From Macrotis lagotis (taxonomy: Eukaryota; Chordata; Mammalia; Peramelemorphia; Peramelidae), in assembly GCF_037893015.1 (NCBI RefSeq), contig NC_133660.1, positions 288,831,078 through 288,895,077 on the forward strand: DNA of 64,000 bases, read 5' to 3'. The notes under the pieces were generated by a model, which was given only the letters and a program-made list of their open reading frames with translations, ran no database searches and was not told where the DNA came from. This document shows, in pieces, positions 48,680 through 56,540 of this stretch (positions within the stretch are counted from its first letter, which is position 1; each line of letters starts with the position of its first letter). The position numbers and the translations under genes are program-made.

Positions 48680-49017
48680 TTAATCAAGGTCTCTTATCTT
48701 GTAAACAGGGAGCCATCTTTCTGGCTCTTCTATCTTATCCTCGGGATGAAATGACAGGTGGCCCTGTCTTCTGTTCTTTACCGTTACAGGGCCATGCCAA
48801 CCTCCCTCTTCATCTCTCCACATGACTTTAGAGCCTGGTAGGGCCTTGGTGGGAGAGGGCAGGAGCGTTGGTTCTTTCTTAGCATGTCCTTTTGGGGAGA
48901 AAAATCTCTGGGCGGCTGTAGTGCCGTCATCCCTGACTTGTAGGAAATTCATGGTAAATAGTACCTGAGACAGGTCTGAATGGGTCAGTGACCTGCCAAC
49001 TCCCCCTTTCTGTTTAA
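48680..49017 (-). pseudogene. pol: Integrase C-terminal remnant
   Basis: The frame shows [21 protein letters not shown]-like QVLFTMNFLQ and TTAAQRFF, then GSKVMWRDEEGGWHGPV and ERWLP near its end. This corresponds to the last part of the integrase core and the C-terminal DNA-binding domain of betaretroviral Pol. The zinc-binding N-terminus and the DDE residues are missing. It is joined to the RT remnant in a different frame at about 49013-49025. Confidence 0.85.
49000..49015 (-). promoter_or_regulatory. Internal copy of the polypurine tract
   Basis: AAACAGAAAGGGGGAG on the minus strand, identical over 16 bases to the 3' polypurine tract. It lies in the integrase frame (KQKGG), a position like the central tract of lentiviruses, and directly at the deletion junction. 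Confidence 0.6.
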
Positions 49018-49532
49018 AAAGATAGGATGTAGCAGAGTATCCATGTAAAGCTGGCACAGGGTGGGGCTATTGGCCATTCCCTGCGGTAGGACGGTGAACT
49101 GATAACGTTTACTGGGGGCTTGGAAATTGATCGCGGGGAGGGAAAAGGCAAATTTTTCTTTGTCCTCCGGGTGGAGGGGAATGCTATAGAAGCAGTCTTT
49201 AACATCAATCACTATAATAGTCCACCCTTGCGGGACTGCAGTGGGCATAGGGAGACCAGGTTGGAGGGTCCCCATGGGTATCATGTTGGCATTTACTGCC
49301 CGAAGATCAATCAACATTCTCCAACTCCCCCTTTTCTTTTTTATGACAAAGACGGGGGAGTTATACGGGCTAAGGGACGGTTCCACTTTGTTCTCGTGCA
49401 GGAGGGTCATTACTATGTCTGTGAGGGCGATGAGCTTTTCTTTTGTCAGGGGCCACTGCTCAACCCAAATAGGTTTCTTATTAATCCATGTTATTCTGGG
49501 GGAAAAGCTCATCTCTAGAGTGGCCCCAATTA
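49018..49532 (-). pseudogene. pol: Reverse transcriptase, N-terminal part only
   Basis: About 165 residues of RT fingers and palm: [39 protein letters not shown], the motif A aspartate in [13 protein letters not shown], and [14 protein letters not shown]. The frame is cut right after [12 protein letters not shown], before the YxDD active-site motif. The connection domain and RNase H are gone. The frame is entered from pro by a -1 shift at 49533-49539. No polymerase activity is possible from this copy. Confidence 0.9.
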
Positions 49533-50195
49533 ATTTCCCCGCAGGCTATCAGGGGTGGCAAGTGTCAGGTTAAGCTGGCTCAAGATATCTCTACCCCATA
49601 ATGCATAAGGGAGGTCGGGTAGGCACAGTGGGGTGAAGAGTCCAGATTCTTCCAAAGCTGACCACCGTAGGGCGTGTGCTGCTTTCATGGCAGATCTATT
49701 GCCCCCCACCCCCGTCACTGCTTGAGGGCTCTGTAGGAGTGGCCACTCGCGCCTCCACTGTCCCCTATTTATGACAGAGCAATCGGCTCCAGTGTCAATT
49801 ATCCCTTCGAGCTTCTGATTTTCCACCGTGACGGTTAACAGTGGTCGCCCAGAGCTGACCGGGTGGACCCAGTTCACATGAGCGGGAGGGGCCCGTAAGG
49901 GCAGCGCCTTTCCTACCTCTTGGCCCTGTTTTACCAAGGTGGGAAAGGGGTGGGGGTTTGTGACCCTTACGGATGTGGGACTTCCGGGACCAAAAATGAC
50001 CTGGGTATGGGTGACTAAGTCCACACATCTCTCAGCCCCTGTGATGAGCGCTGGGAAAATATTTAGCTCAATGGGAATCATCGAGGTTTCCCAAGGCCCG
50101 ATCTCTCTCTGCTGTGTCCCTTCTCTATAGTCAACCCTCACGGGGATAGTCACAGTAATGGGGCCGCTGTCTTCGAGCACGGGGGGGGGGGGGGG
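49530..50195 (-). CDS. pro: ERV protease (pro frame)
   Basis: Aspartic protease that cleaves Gag and Gag-Pro-Pol in the budding particle. The open frame runs from 50354 (overlapping gag) to TAA at 49530-49532; the part after the frameshift begins at the C run near 50195. The active site DTGADCSVI lies at 49796 and downward, and the GRDIL helix motif near the end, so both retropepsin marks are present. Between the C run and the protease are about 120 residues that do not show the dUTPase motifs usual for pro in betaretroviruses. The frame is -1 relative to gag and pol is -1 relative to it. No stop or gap is seen. Confidence 0.85.
   Translation of the reverse strand, partial: PPPPPVLEDSGPITVTIPVRVDYREGTQQREIGPWETSMIPIELNIFPALITGAERCVDLVTHTQVIFGPGSPTSVRVTNPHPFPTLVKQGQEVGKALPLRAPPAHVNWVHPVSSGRPLLTVTVENQKLEGIIDTGADCSVINRGQWRREWPLLQSPQAVTGVGGNRSAMKAAHALRWSALEESGLFTPLCLPDLPYALWGRDILSQLNLTLATPDSLRGN
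49533..49539 (-). promoter_or_regulatory. Candidate pro-pol -1 frameshift site
   Basis: G GGA AAT on the minus strand, in the pro frame, immediately before the pro stop TAA. It fits the X XXY YYZ slippery pattern, and a -1 slip leads into the RT frame. Confidence 0.75.
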
Positions 50196-51874
50196 CCCGC
50201 GGCCGGGCCCCTCCCTTTCCCTTTTCCCGACTTCCCTTTGGATCGGCAGAACCTGGCTATGTGACCTGGCTTTCCACAGGAATAACAGGTCGGAACTGAA
50301 GTGGAGGGGGGCCGCTGCCTGCACTGTGCTTTGAGGTGCCCTGGCTTTCCGCACCCAAAACAGGTGGGTCTCACCTGCATACTGTGAAGGGCGGTCAGGA
50401 GGCTATCCTCCCGGTTCTCCATGGCAGTCACTAAGGCTTGAATTGAATCCTCGCTGGGCATGTCCAGCAATTTGTCAACAATTTCTTCTAATGAAGCGTC
50501 GGGGGGAAGGCTGCTAATGGCTGCGATCCCTTTGGGGCGAAGACCCTCTTTAATCAATTGTCTCATAAGTAGATCAGATCCCGGGGTGTCTCCCATTATA
50601 CGAGTCACTGTCTCTTTAACCTCGTTCACAAATGAGAGGGGTGTCTGATCTGCTCTCTGCTTCAGCCCAACCAACTTCTGTGTGGCTCTCCCCCCTTTCA
50701 TGGCTCCAATCTTATCCCAAGCTGCAACATGTGTTTCTTTAACAGTCTCTAGCTCAAACTGGCCATACCGGGCCTGAACAGCAGGGTCAGTATAGGCTCC
50801 AGTTCCACACAGGAGGTCAATGGCTAAATCCAGGGGAGTATAACCCCGGGATTTTGCCAGCTTAGAGGCCTCTCTGCGGGCCTGAGCCTTAAAAGCTAAA
50901 TATAAGGAGGCATCTAGGCACGCGGCTGCAATTTTGTCAAAGTCAGCAGGGGTCCAAGGGTGCGTAGCGAAGAGGTTTTGCATCAGTCTTTTTACATAAC
51001 GGGAGCTTGGGCCGTATTTAGTCACGGCCTCCTTAAGTTCCTTAAGCATCTTAAAAGGGACAGGGCGGTAGTCTCGGGCTCCGGTAAGGGGGTCCGTAAA
51101 TACCGGGTAGAGGCCCCAGTCATCCCAGTCCACCTCCTCCCCTTTCTCTATTGCTATGGAGGCACTGGTGGCAAGTAGGCCGGATGGGCGGAGCCCTTGA
51201 GGGGATCTCTGAAGGGCGGACAAGGAACACGGGGGATTTTTTGCCTCTGTTTCCTGGCTGGGCCGCCAAGCCTGGGGCGTGGCAGCTGTCCAATCAGCGC
51301 GGACTCCTCCCTCCTCGTCAGCAGCCTCCCGGTCCCACCTACTCACGCTCCTCTTCCTGCCACCCCTGAGGACTGTTTGCACCCCTCCCTTCCCGCGCTC
51401 GGAAACTTCCGGCCCTGAATCTTCTCCCTGGGGGCCCCTTGTTCCCCCATTGTTTCTTCTAAGTTCCTCCCACGGATACAGGGGAGGGGGTGGCCTTCCC
51501 TCTTCCTCTGAGCTCTCTGAATCCGATCCCGCCAACGAGCTACCCACCTGAGTGCTGATTGGTCGTGCCAAAGTCACCTTCTGGGGATGCAGGGCTGCAT
51601 CCACTATCTTATACACTGTAAAATCCTTGGGGGTCAGTTTTCCCGGGCAGGTGTCATTATAGGAGGCCATCTGCTGCCCTACCACCTTCCATTTATCTGG
51701 TTGGATCCCACTATGTTGCACCCAAGGGCAGATGTTCCAGATATTCTCAACAAAAGCACGGCACGTCTTGATAGGTAATTTACGGCCATGCTTAGCGCAG
51801 AGTTTATAAAGCTGCGCTGCAACGGCCTCTTTTTCCTCCGGCTCAAAGGCGGGAATACTATTCCGGCCCCCCAT
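50150..51874 (-). CDS. gag: ERV Gag polyprotein, intact
   Basis: Structural polyprotein of 574 residues from the ATG at 51874, which has a strong context (A at -3, G at +4). Matrix, about 1-100: MGGRN start for N-myristoylation, CRAFVENIWNICPW as in betaretroviral matrix. Late domain PPLY at 130-133. Charged linker to about 250. Capsid about 255-490 with YPVFTDPLTGARDYRPVPF, LKELKEAVTKYGP, and the QTPLSFVNEV and IKEGLRPKGI segments. Nucleocapsid with two CX2CX4HX4C knuckles at 505-518 and 530-543, then a basic, proline-rich end. The terminal part overlaps pro. No stop or frameshift interrupts it, unusual among nearby repeats and a sign of youth. The frame is also open upstream. Confidence 0.93.
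   Translation of the reverse strand: MGGRNSIPAFEPEEKEAVAAQLYKLCAKHGRKLPIKTCRAFVENIWNICPWVQHSGIQPDKWKVVGQQMASYNDTCPGKLTPKDFTVYKIVDAALHPQKVTLARPISTQVGSSLAGSDSESSEEEGRPPPPLYPWEELRRNNGGTRGPQGEDSGPEVSERGKGGVQTVLRGGRKRSVSRWDREAADEEGGVRADWTAATPQAWRPSQETEAKNPPCSLSALQRSPQGLRPSGLLATSASIAIEKGEEVDWDDWGLYPVFTDPLTGARDYRPVPFKMLKELKEAVTKYGPSSRYVKRLMQNLFATHPWTPADFDKIAAACLDASLYLAFKAQARREASKLAKSRGYTPLDLAIDLLCGTGAYTDPAVQARYGQFELETVKETHVAAWDKIGAMKGGRATQKLVGLKQRADQTPLSFVNEVKETVTRIMGDTPGSDLLMRQLIKEGLRPKGIAAISSLPPDASLEEIVDKLLDMPSEDSIQALVTAMENREDSLLTALHSMQVRPTCFGCGKPGHLKAQCRQRPPSTSVPTCYSCGKPGHIARFCRSKGKSGKGKGRGPAAGPPPPPCSKTAAPLL
50181..50195. repeat. C15 homopolymer at the gag-pro overlap
   Basis: Fifteen G on the plus strand, C on the coding strand. 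In the gag frame it reads GPPPPPCSK, in the pro frame [10 protein letters not shown]. It satisfies the slippery pattern anywhere along its length and is also prone to length change. Confidence 0.9.
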
Positions 51875-52150
51875 GCTGTCTACTAGCCGAGGCTGCAATC
51901 CTAACAGGTGGCAGAACTGGAAAGTTCCCGTTCGGCAAAAGAGAAGGAGGCAGCAGGGCACAATCAGACAGGCCAGCACGGCAAGGAGCGTGATTAGAGC
52001 AGAAGGAGAAAGGGAGGGGAAGGAAAGCATAGTCAACACAATAGGGATATGTCCTTCAGGCAATATCTGAGAGTAAACGCCCTCTCCTTCCTCCCGGTCA
52101 GAAACGACCGAGGCTGTCTGGAGAATCCGACCAGCGGATTCAGACGTTCC
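51875..52150 (-). other. Open N-terminal extension of gag (glyco-Gag-like leader)
   Basis: The gag frame has no stop from 52150 down to the MGG start. The first ATG after the primer site is in this frame at 52030 (MLSFPSLSPS), giving a 52-residue extension. Its core ALITLLAVLACLIVPCCLLL is a strong membrane segment. Gammaretroviruses make a membrane-inserted glyco-Gag from such an upstream in-frame start; for a betaretrovirus-like element this is unexpected. Use of the start is inferred, not shown. Confidence 0.65.
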
Positions 52151-52163
52151 CTAGCAAAATCAG

Positions 52164-52181
52164 GTCCCTGTTCGGGCACCA
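52164..52181 (-). promoter_or_regulatory. Primer binding site, tRNA-Lys3 type
   Basis: TGGTGCCCGAACAGGGAC on the minus strand, two bases inside the 5' LTR. It differs at one base (T for C at position 4) from the complement of the tRNA-Lys3 3' end. Confidence 0.93.
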
Positions 52182-52183
52182 CT

Positions 52184-52515
52184 TGCCGGGTTTTTATTTA
52201 CAACACCGGCTTCTTTATGCTAGTCCGTCCTCTTACTCACCAGTCCAACACGTGATGAGTCTTCGGGGTACCTCCGGCCCCCACTCTTTGATGGGGGAAG
52301 AACCAGACAGAGCGCCTGAGGTGGGTCATGAGTCTTTATTCTTCTGTGATCACATTCCCGCTCCCCCAACCTCTCAGCAGACACTTTTATCCCCTCTGTC
52401 CTCCCTCCCATGAACTCTTACTCAATGAGGGGCCGAGTTCTGTAACATTCCCTTATAAGGTGATTATGTTTCCCCCTCTAAGAGACCGCCAAGCCTCTTC
52501 CCCCCGCCCCCAACA
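52184..52515 (-). repeat. Provirus 5' LTR with promoter
   Basis: 332 bp. On the minus strand: TATA-like GATAAAAG (complement at 52384-52391), AATAAA (complement at 52335-52340), so a short R, then U5. A second AATAAA lies close to the U5 end. A consensus splice donor, CTG|GTGAGTAAG, lies in U5 with its GT at 52239-52240. The ends are TG...CA. Confidence 0.95.
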
Positions 52516-52521
52516 ATGTCT
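52516..52521. repeat. Target-site duplication, right copy
   Basis: ATGTCT, matching 47635-47640. Confidence 0.93.
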
Positions 52522-52703
52522 GAGATGAGTTTTGTATAAAAGTTTGAGTGTTCAAGAATTAAGCAATAGAAATTGTTTCACAACCTTAAACATTGGGACT
52601 TTGTTGACATTTAAGTGGCATCTAAGTATCTGTTGGGCATCTCTATTCAACCTGGCTCTACATTCATTGCCAGACCCACACCAGCACTTTTGCAGGTGAT
52701 AAC
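52522..52703 (+). mobile_element. Old class II ERV LTR, right part, and primer site
   Basis: Continues the LTR begun at 47393. A TATA box (TATAAAA, 52535-52541) is present. TGGTGCCTAAAAAGGAG from 52704 resembles a worn lysine-tRNA primer site. The exact LTR end (near 52693-52703) is uncertain. Confidence 0.5.
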
Positions 52704-52861
52704 TGGTGCCTAAAAAGGAGTGACCTGTAGGGGAATGATTCTTGAAACGAAAGACATTGTCTGGACATCCTGCGGGTCAGAGAGTGTGCTACAAGATTGT
52801 AGGTTTTGGGGTTATATACTTTTTTACTTTTTTCACCAGGTTTAAAATAGAGAGCATTAAT

Positions 52862-53110
52862 ATGGGAAAGGGACAGATTAGGGATAGAGGTTATTATTTA
52901 AGAGAGTCAAAGTACATAGTTAAAGAAAGAGGTTTGTTAATAACAGCAAAAAAAATTGGCAGAATTTATTGAATGTGTACAAAAATGTTGTCCTTAGTTT
53001 CCAGAAGAAGGAGTACTAAGTACTGAAAAATGGGAAACCGTGGAGAAGTGGATGAGTGACATTCCTTTAAACTGGAATATAAGGAGGCATTTCCTATAGG
53101 AGTCTATTCA
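52862..53110 (+). pseudogene. gag: Old ERV gag matrix remnant
   Basis: An ATG at 52862 (MGKG) opens a frame with KYIVKERGLLITAKKI, which breaks by a frameshift near 52955. The shifted frame continues AEFIECVQKCCP, an in-frame TAG at 52995-52997 where family members have W, then FPEEGVLSTEKWETVEKW. This is the CPWFPEEGTxD-type matrix signature of class II retroviruses. It is plus strand, opposite to the young provirus, and clearly older. Nothing of capsid or pol follows. Confidence 0.7.
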
Positions 53111-53512
53111 TTGTGGAATTATTTATAAATCTATCTGACTCTACCTGGAGATGTTCATTTGACTCAAAATATATTAAAAAATGTTGATGTAGATGTTCAA
53201 ACTATTCAGCAGGAAAGATAAGAGTAAAGAAGAAAATGGAAAAAAAAATAGAAATCACTTTAAAAATGGAATTGACCAATGGGAAAATGAGATGCAAAAA
53301 GTAAATGGAAAAAACCTCTTTTCTAAAAAAAAGATTCAAATCGGTGTAAATTAATGACCTCATGAGATACTAAGAAACTTTTAAACAAAATGAAAACAAA
53401 ATGAAAAAAATAGAAGAAAATGTAAACAATCTCACTGACAAAACAACTGACCCGGAAAATAGATCCATGAGAGACAATTTAGGAATCAGCACTACTTGAA
53501 AACTTTAGAAAA

Positions 53513-53667
53513 GGGGCAGCTAGGTGGCACAGTGGATAGAGCACTGGCCTTGGAGTCAGGAGGACCTGAGTTCAAGTCTGGTCTCAGACACTTAATAATT
53601 ACCTAGCTGTGTGGCCTTGGGCAAACTACTTAACTCCATTGCCTTGCAAAAAAAAAAAAAAAAAAAG
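53513..53667 (+). repeat. Marsupial SINE, well preserved
   Basis: The cleanest copy in the window: GGGGCAGCTAGGTGGCACAG head, GGATAGAGCACTGGCC, CTTAATAATTACCTAGCTG, TTGCCTTGC and a long A tail. Absent from the matching place near 13690, so younger than the B/D duplication. Confidence 0.94.
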
Positions 53668-54065
53668 GAAACTTTAGGAAAAAAAAAAGCCTGGAATACT
53701 CAGGATATAGTAGAGGAGAACTTCCCTGATATCCTGGCATCAGAGGGAAAAACTGTCTTTCACAGAATACATTAATACCCTCCTGAAAGGGATTCCAAAA
53801 TGAAAACACCAAGAAATATTTTGACCAAACTCCAGGACTATCAGATCAAGGAGAAAGCCCTCCAAATGACTAGAAAGTGTTCATATATAAAGGAGCCACA
53901 ATCAAAATTACACATCCTGCATCAACATTAAGGGATCAGAGGGCGTGGAATATGATATGAAAAAAGAGAAAGAATAGAAAAAACAGAAGTGAGAAGGAAT
54001 GGATGGAGGCAAATTCAATTACCAAAAACTGCAGTGTCAAAAAATATGGGTTCAAGCTCTCTGAT

Positions 54066-54101
54066 GGAATATATATATATATATACACACACACATATAT
54101 T
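54066..54101. repeat. (AT)n(AC)n microsatellite
   Basis: ATATAT passing into ACACAC. Confidence 0.85.
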
Positions 54102-54161
54102 CCAATCCATTTCAGAAACAGAGTTGATAGAATCTGAGTACATACTAAAGTACAATTATTC

Positions 54162-54166
<5 letters not shown>

Positions 54167-54212
<46 letters not shown>

Positions 54213-54232
54213 CCTCTCTCCCTCTCTCTGTT
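54167..54232. repeat. (TC)n microsatellite
   Basis: A pure TC tract, then TCCC-interrupted TC, within the HAL1-like tail. Confidence 0.9.
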
Positions 54233-54877
54233 TTTGTGAGGTTTTTTCCTATTTTTGTAGGAGGAGAGCAACTATGTTTATTCTTACAATAAGTCTATTT
54301 TGGTAATGTGCAAATAAATAAATAAACAAATAACAAACAAATAAATAAATAAATAAGGATCTTGGATTACAGCCAAGAAATCACTATCCAGTAAAACTAA
54401 GCTTTTTCTTTCAGGAAATTAGATGGACATTTAAAAAAATAGGAGACTTTCAACTTTTCCTGATGAAAAGAACAGAACTAAACAGAAAATTTCATCATCA
54501 AACGGGAGCTTCAAGAGATAAATTAAAAGATAATGAGAAGAAAAGGAAAAAAACTGATTGGAATAAAATCAAACTGGTTATATTCCACTAGGGAGGAAGA
54601 AGCTCATAACTATTGAGATTTGTTACTCTGTTAAAAACAATATACTTATCCAGAGGTAATGGACATTCTTGACAAGTCCATGTCTTTAATGGAATGATTT
54701 AAAAAATAATATTTCATTAAAAAGGGGAGACAGTAAAGAGAAGGGAGAACAGAGAAATTGAATGGCTTAAATTACATCACATGAAGAGTTGCAAAGGACC
54801 TATTGCAATAGAGGGGATGAAGGAAAGAGGTGAGATGTGACTGAATCTTGCATCAGATTTGACTCAAAGAGGAATTA

Positions 54878-54879
<2 letters not shown>

Positions 54880-54927
<48 letters not shown>

Positions 54928-54945
54928 ACAAAGACCCACACACAA
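54880..54945. repeat. (CA)n microsatellite
   Basis: Long CA tract with a few AAAC interruptions at its right end. Confidence 0.9.
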
Positions 54946-56387
54946 ACAAACTCACTTGAGTTTTGAAACTTGTCTTCCCCTTCAAGGATTATGAGGGATG
55001 GGGTAGGGTAGGAAAAGAGGAACTGACAGAAGGAAAGGAAGGAAAAGGAGTAAATGGAAAGGGTAAATAAAACAGAGGGCTTCAGATGGAAGTGGGTAAA
55101 TAAGGAGTTAACATTCAGAAACAAAGTACTGGGAAACAAGGCTAAGGTAAAAAAGGGAGAAAATGCAAATAGAGGGAAAATAGCATAGTGGGAAATAAAG
55201 AGTTAGTACCTATAACTTTGAATGTGAATGAGATGAACTATCCCATAAAATGGAAGCGAAAAGCAGAGTGGATTAAAAACCAGAACCCTACCATATGCTT
55301 CTTGAAAGAAACTCATTTGAGGCAGAGAGATGCAAACAGAGTTAAGGTAAAAGGTTGCAGCAGAATATATTATGTTTTCAGCTGAATTGAAAAAGGCAAG
55401 AGTAGCAATCCTTATCTCAGACAAAGCAGCCATAAAAATAGATGTCATTAAAAGTGATAAGGAAGGAGACTATATCCTCCTAAGACTTATGTTCCATAGA
55501 CAATTGAAATAATTTCATAGAAACTGAGGAAATCCACTAATGTTCTCCTGCAGAGATCCAAAAATAACTCCTAGGATTATTATAGCCAAATTCCAGAATG
55601 CTCAGGGCAAAGAAAAAATATTACAAGCAACGAGAGATAAACAATTCAAACATCATGGAGCTACAGTCAGGATTACACAGGAGTTGGCACTACATCAGAG
55701 GCTTGGAATATCTTATTTCAGAAGGCAAAAGAACTTGGATTACAATTGAGGATAAACTACCCAGCAAAACTGAACATACTCTTCATGGAGAAAAGATATA
55801 GGGAACTTTCAAGCTTTCCTGTTGAAAAGACCTCCAAGTATAGGAGTCAAGCAAAACACAAAGAGAGTAAGAAGGGCAAATTATGAGGAATTTAATAATG
55901 TTGAATTCATTGTATAATTGCCTGGAAAGATGGTACTGATAACTCATATGAATCATCTCAATTAATAGAGCTATTAAAGGAAAGCCTTTTTAGACAAGGA
56001 ACAGCAGAAAGCTGAATGTGAAAGTATAATAGATTATAAAGATCTAGTCAGTAGGTGAAAAAAGAATGGAGAAAGGGAAAGGAGAGATATAATAGCCCAA
56101 GATATTTCATAGAAGAGTCAATTAAAAAAAAACCTTTGCAGTTGAGTGAAAGGGAGGAAGGTGTGTGTGAGTTTGGGGGGGAATGAGTGAGTGTTCCTTC
56201 TCATTTGAAAAAAGCTCGGAAAGGAAATAATGCACTGTCAATATGGTATAGAAATCTATATTACCCTAGGGGGAAAAGGACATGAAGGGGATGGCAAAGA
56301 GGGGTCGGGGGTAGAGAGGTTATATAGGTGACAGAGGAGAGGGAAAATCTTGGGAGAATATAGTTAGATACAGCACAATTTTTCACT

Positions 56388-56540
56388 TTTTGGGGTTTTT
56401 TTTGGCAAGGTAGTTGGGTTGGGTGGTCTACCTTGGACCATGCAAATGGATGGTTGTTGGATATCTGGGACAGGATTTGGACTCGGGTCCTCCAGACCCC
56501 ATGTTAGGTACTCTGTCCTAAGCACCACATGACTGCCCCA
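56388..56540 (-). repeat. Degenerate marsupial SINE-like segment
   Basis: GGGGTTTTTTTTGGCAAGG, GGATTTGGACTCGGGTCCTCC and ACATGACTGCCCC preserve the reverse SINE plan with many changes. Counterpart at 15232-15345. Confidence 0.6.

Larger units (their letters stand above)
47641..52515 (-). mobile_element. Young betaretrovirus-like provirus, internally deleted
   Basis: A 4875-bp minus-strand provirus with 332-bp LTRs, tRNA-Lys3-type primer site, gag, pro, truncated RT, integrase end, env remnants, CTE-like hairpin and polypurine tract, bounded by a 6-bp duplication. Two CCHC zinc knuckles, three reading frames each shifted by -1, and the CTE place it near type D betaretroviruses. The missing RT/RNase H/integrase core and most of env make it non-autonomous. 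The three differences between the LTRs indicate a recent insertion. It is much more GC-rich than its surroundings. Confidence 0.92.

Noticed and set aside
49850-50180. A dUTPase at the start of pro
   Set aside because: Expected from family knowledge, but I could not find the conserved dUTPase motifs in the open frame.
47619-52528. Several plus-strand frames across the provirus (for example 49120-49573, 51151-51551)
   Set aside because: They are antisense shadows of GC-rich gag, pro, pol and LTR sequence, with no recognisable domain. Frames repeated at 47677-48012 and 52183-52528 only reflect the two LTRs.
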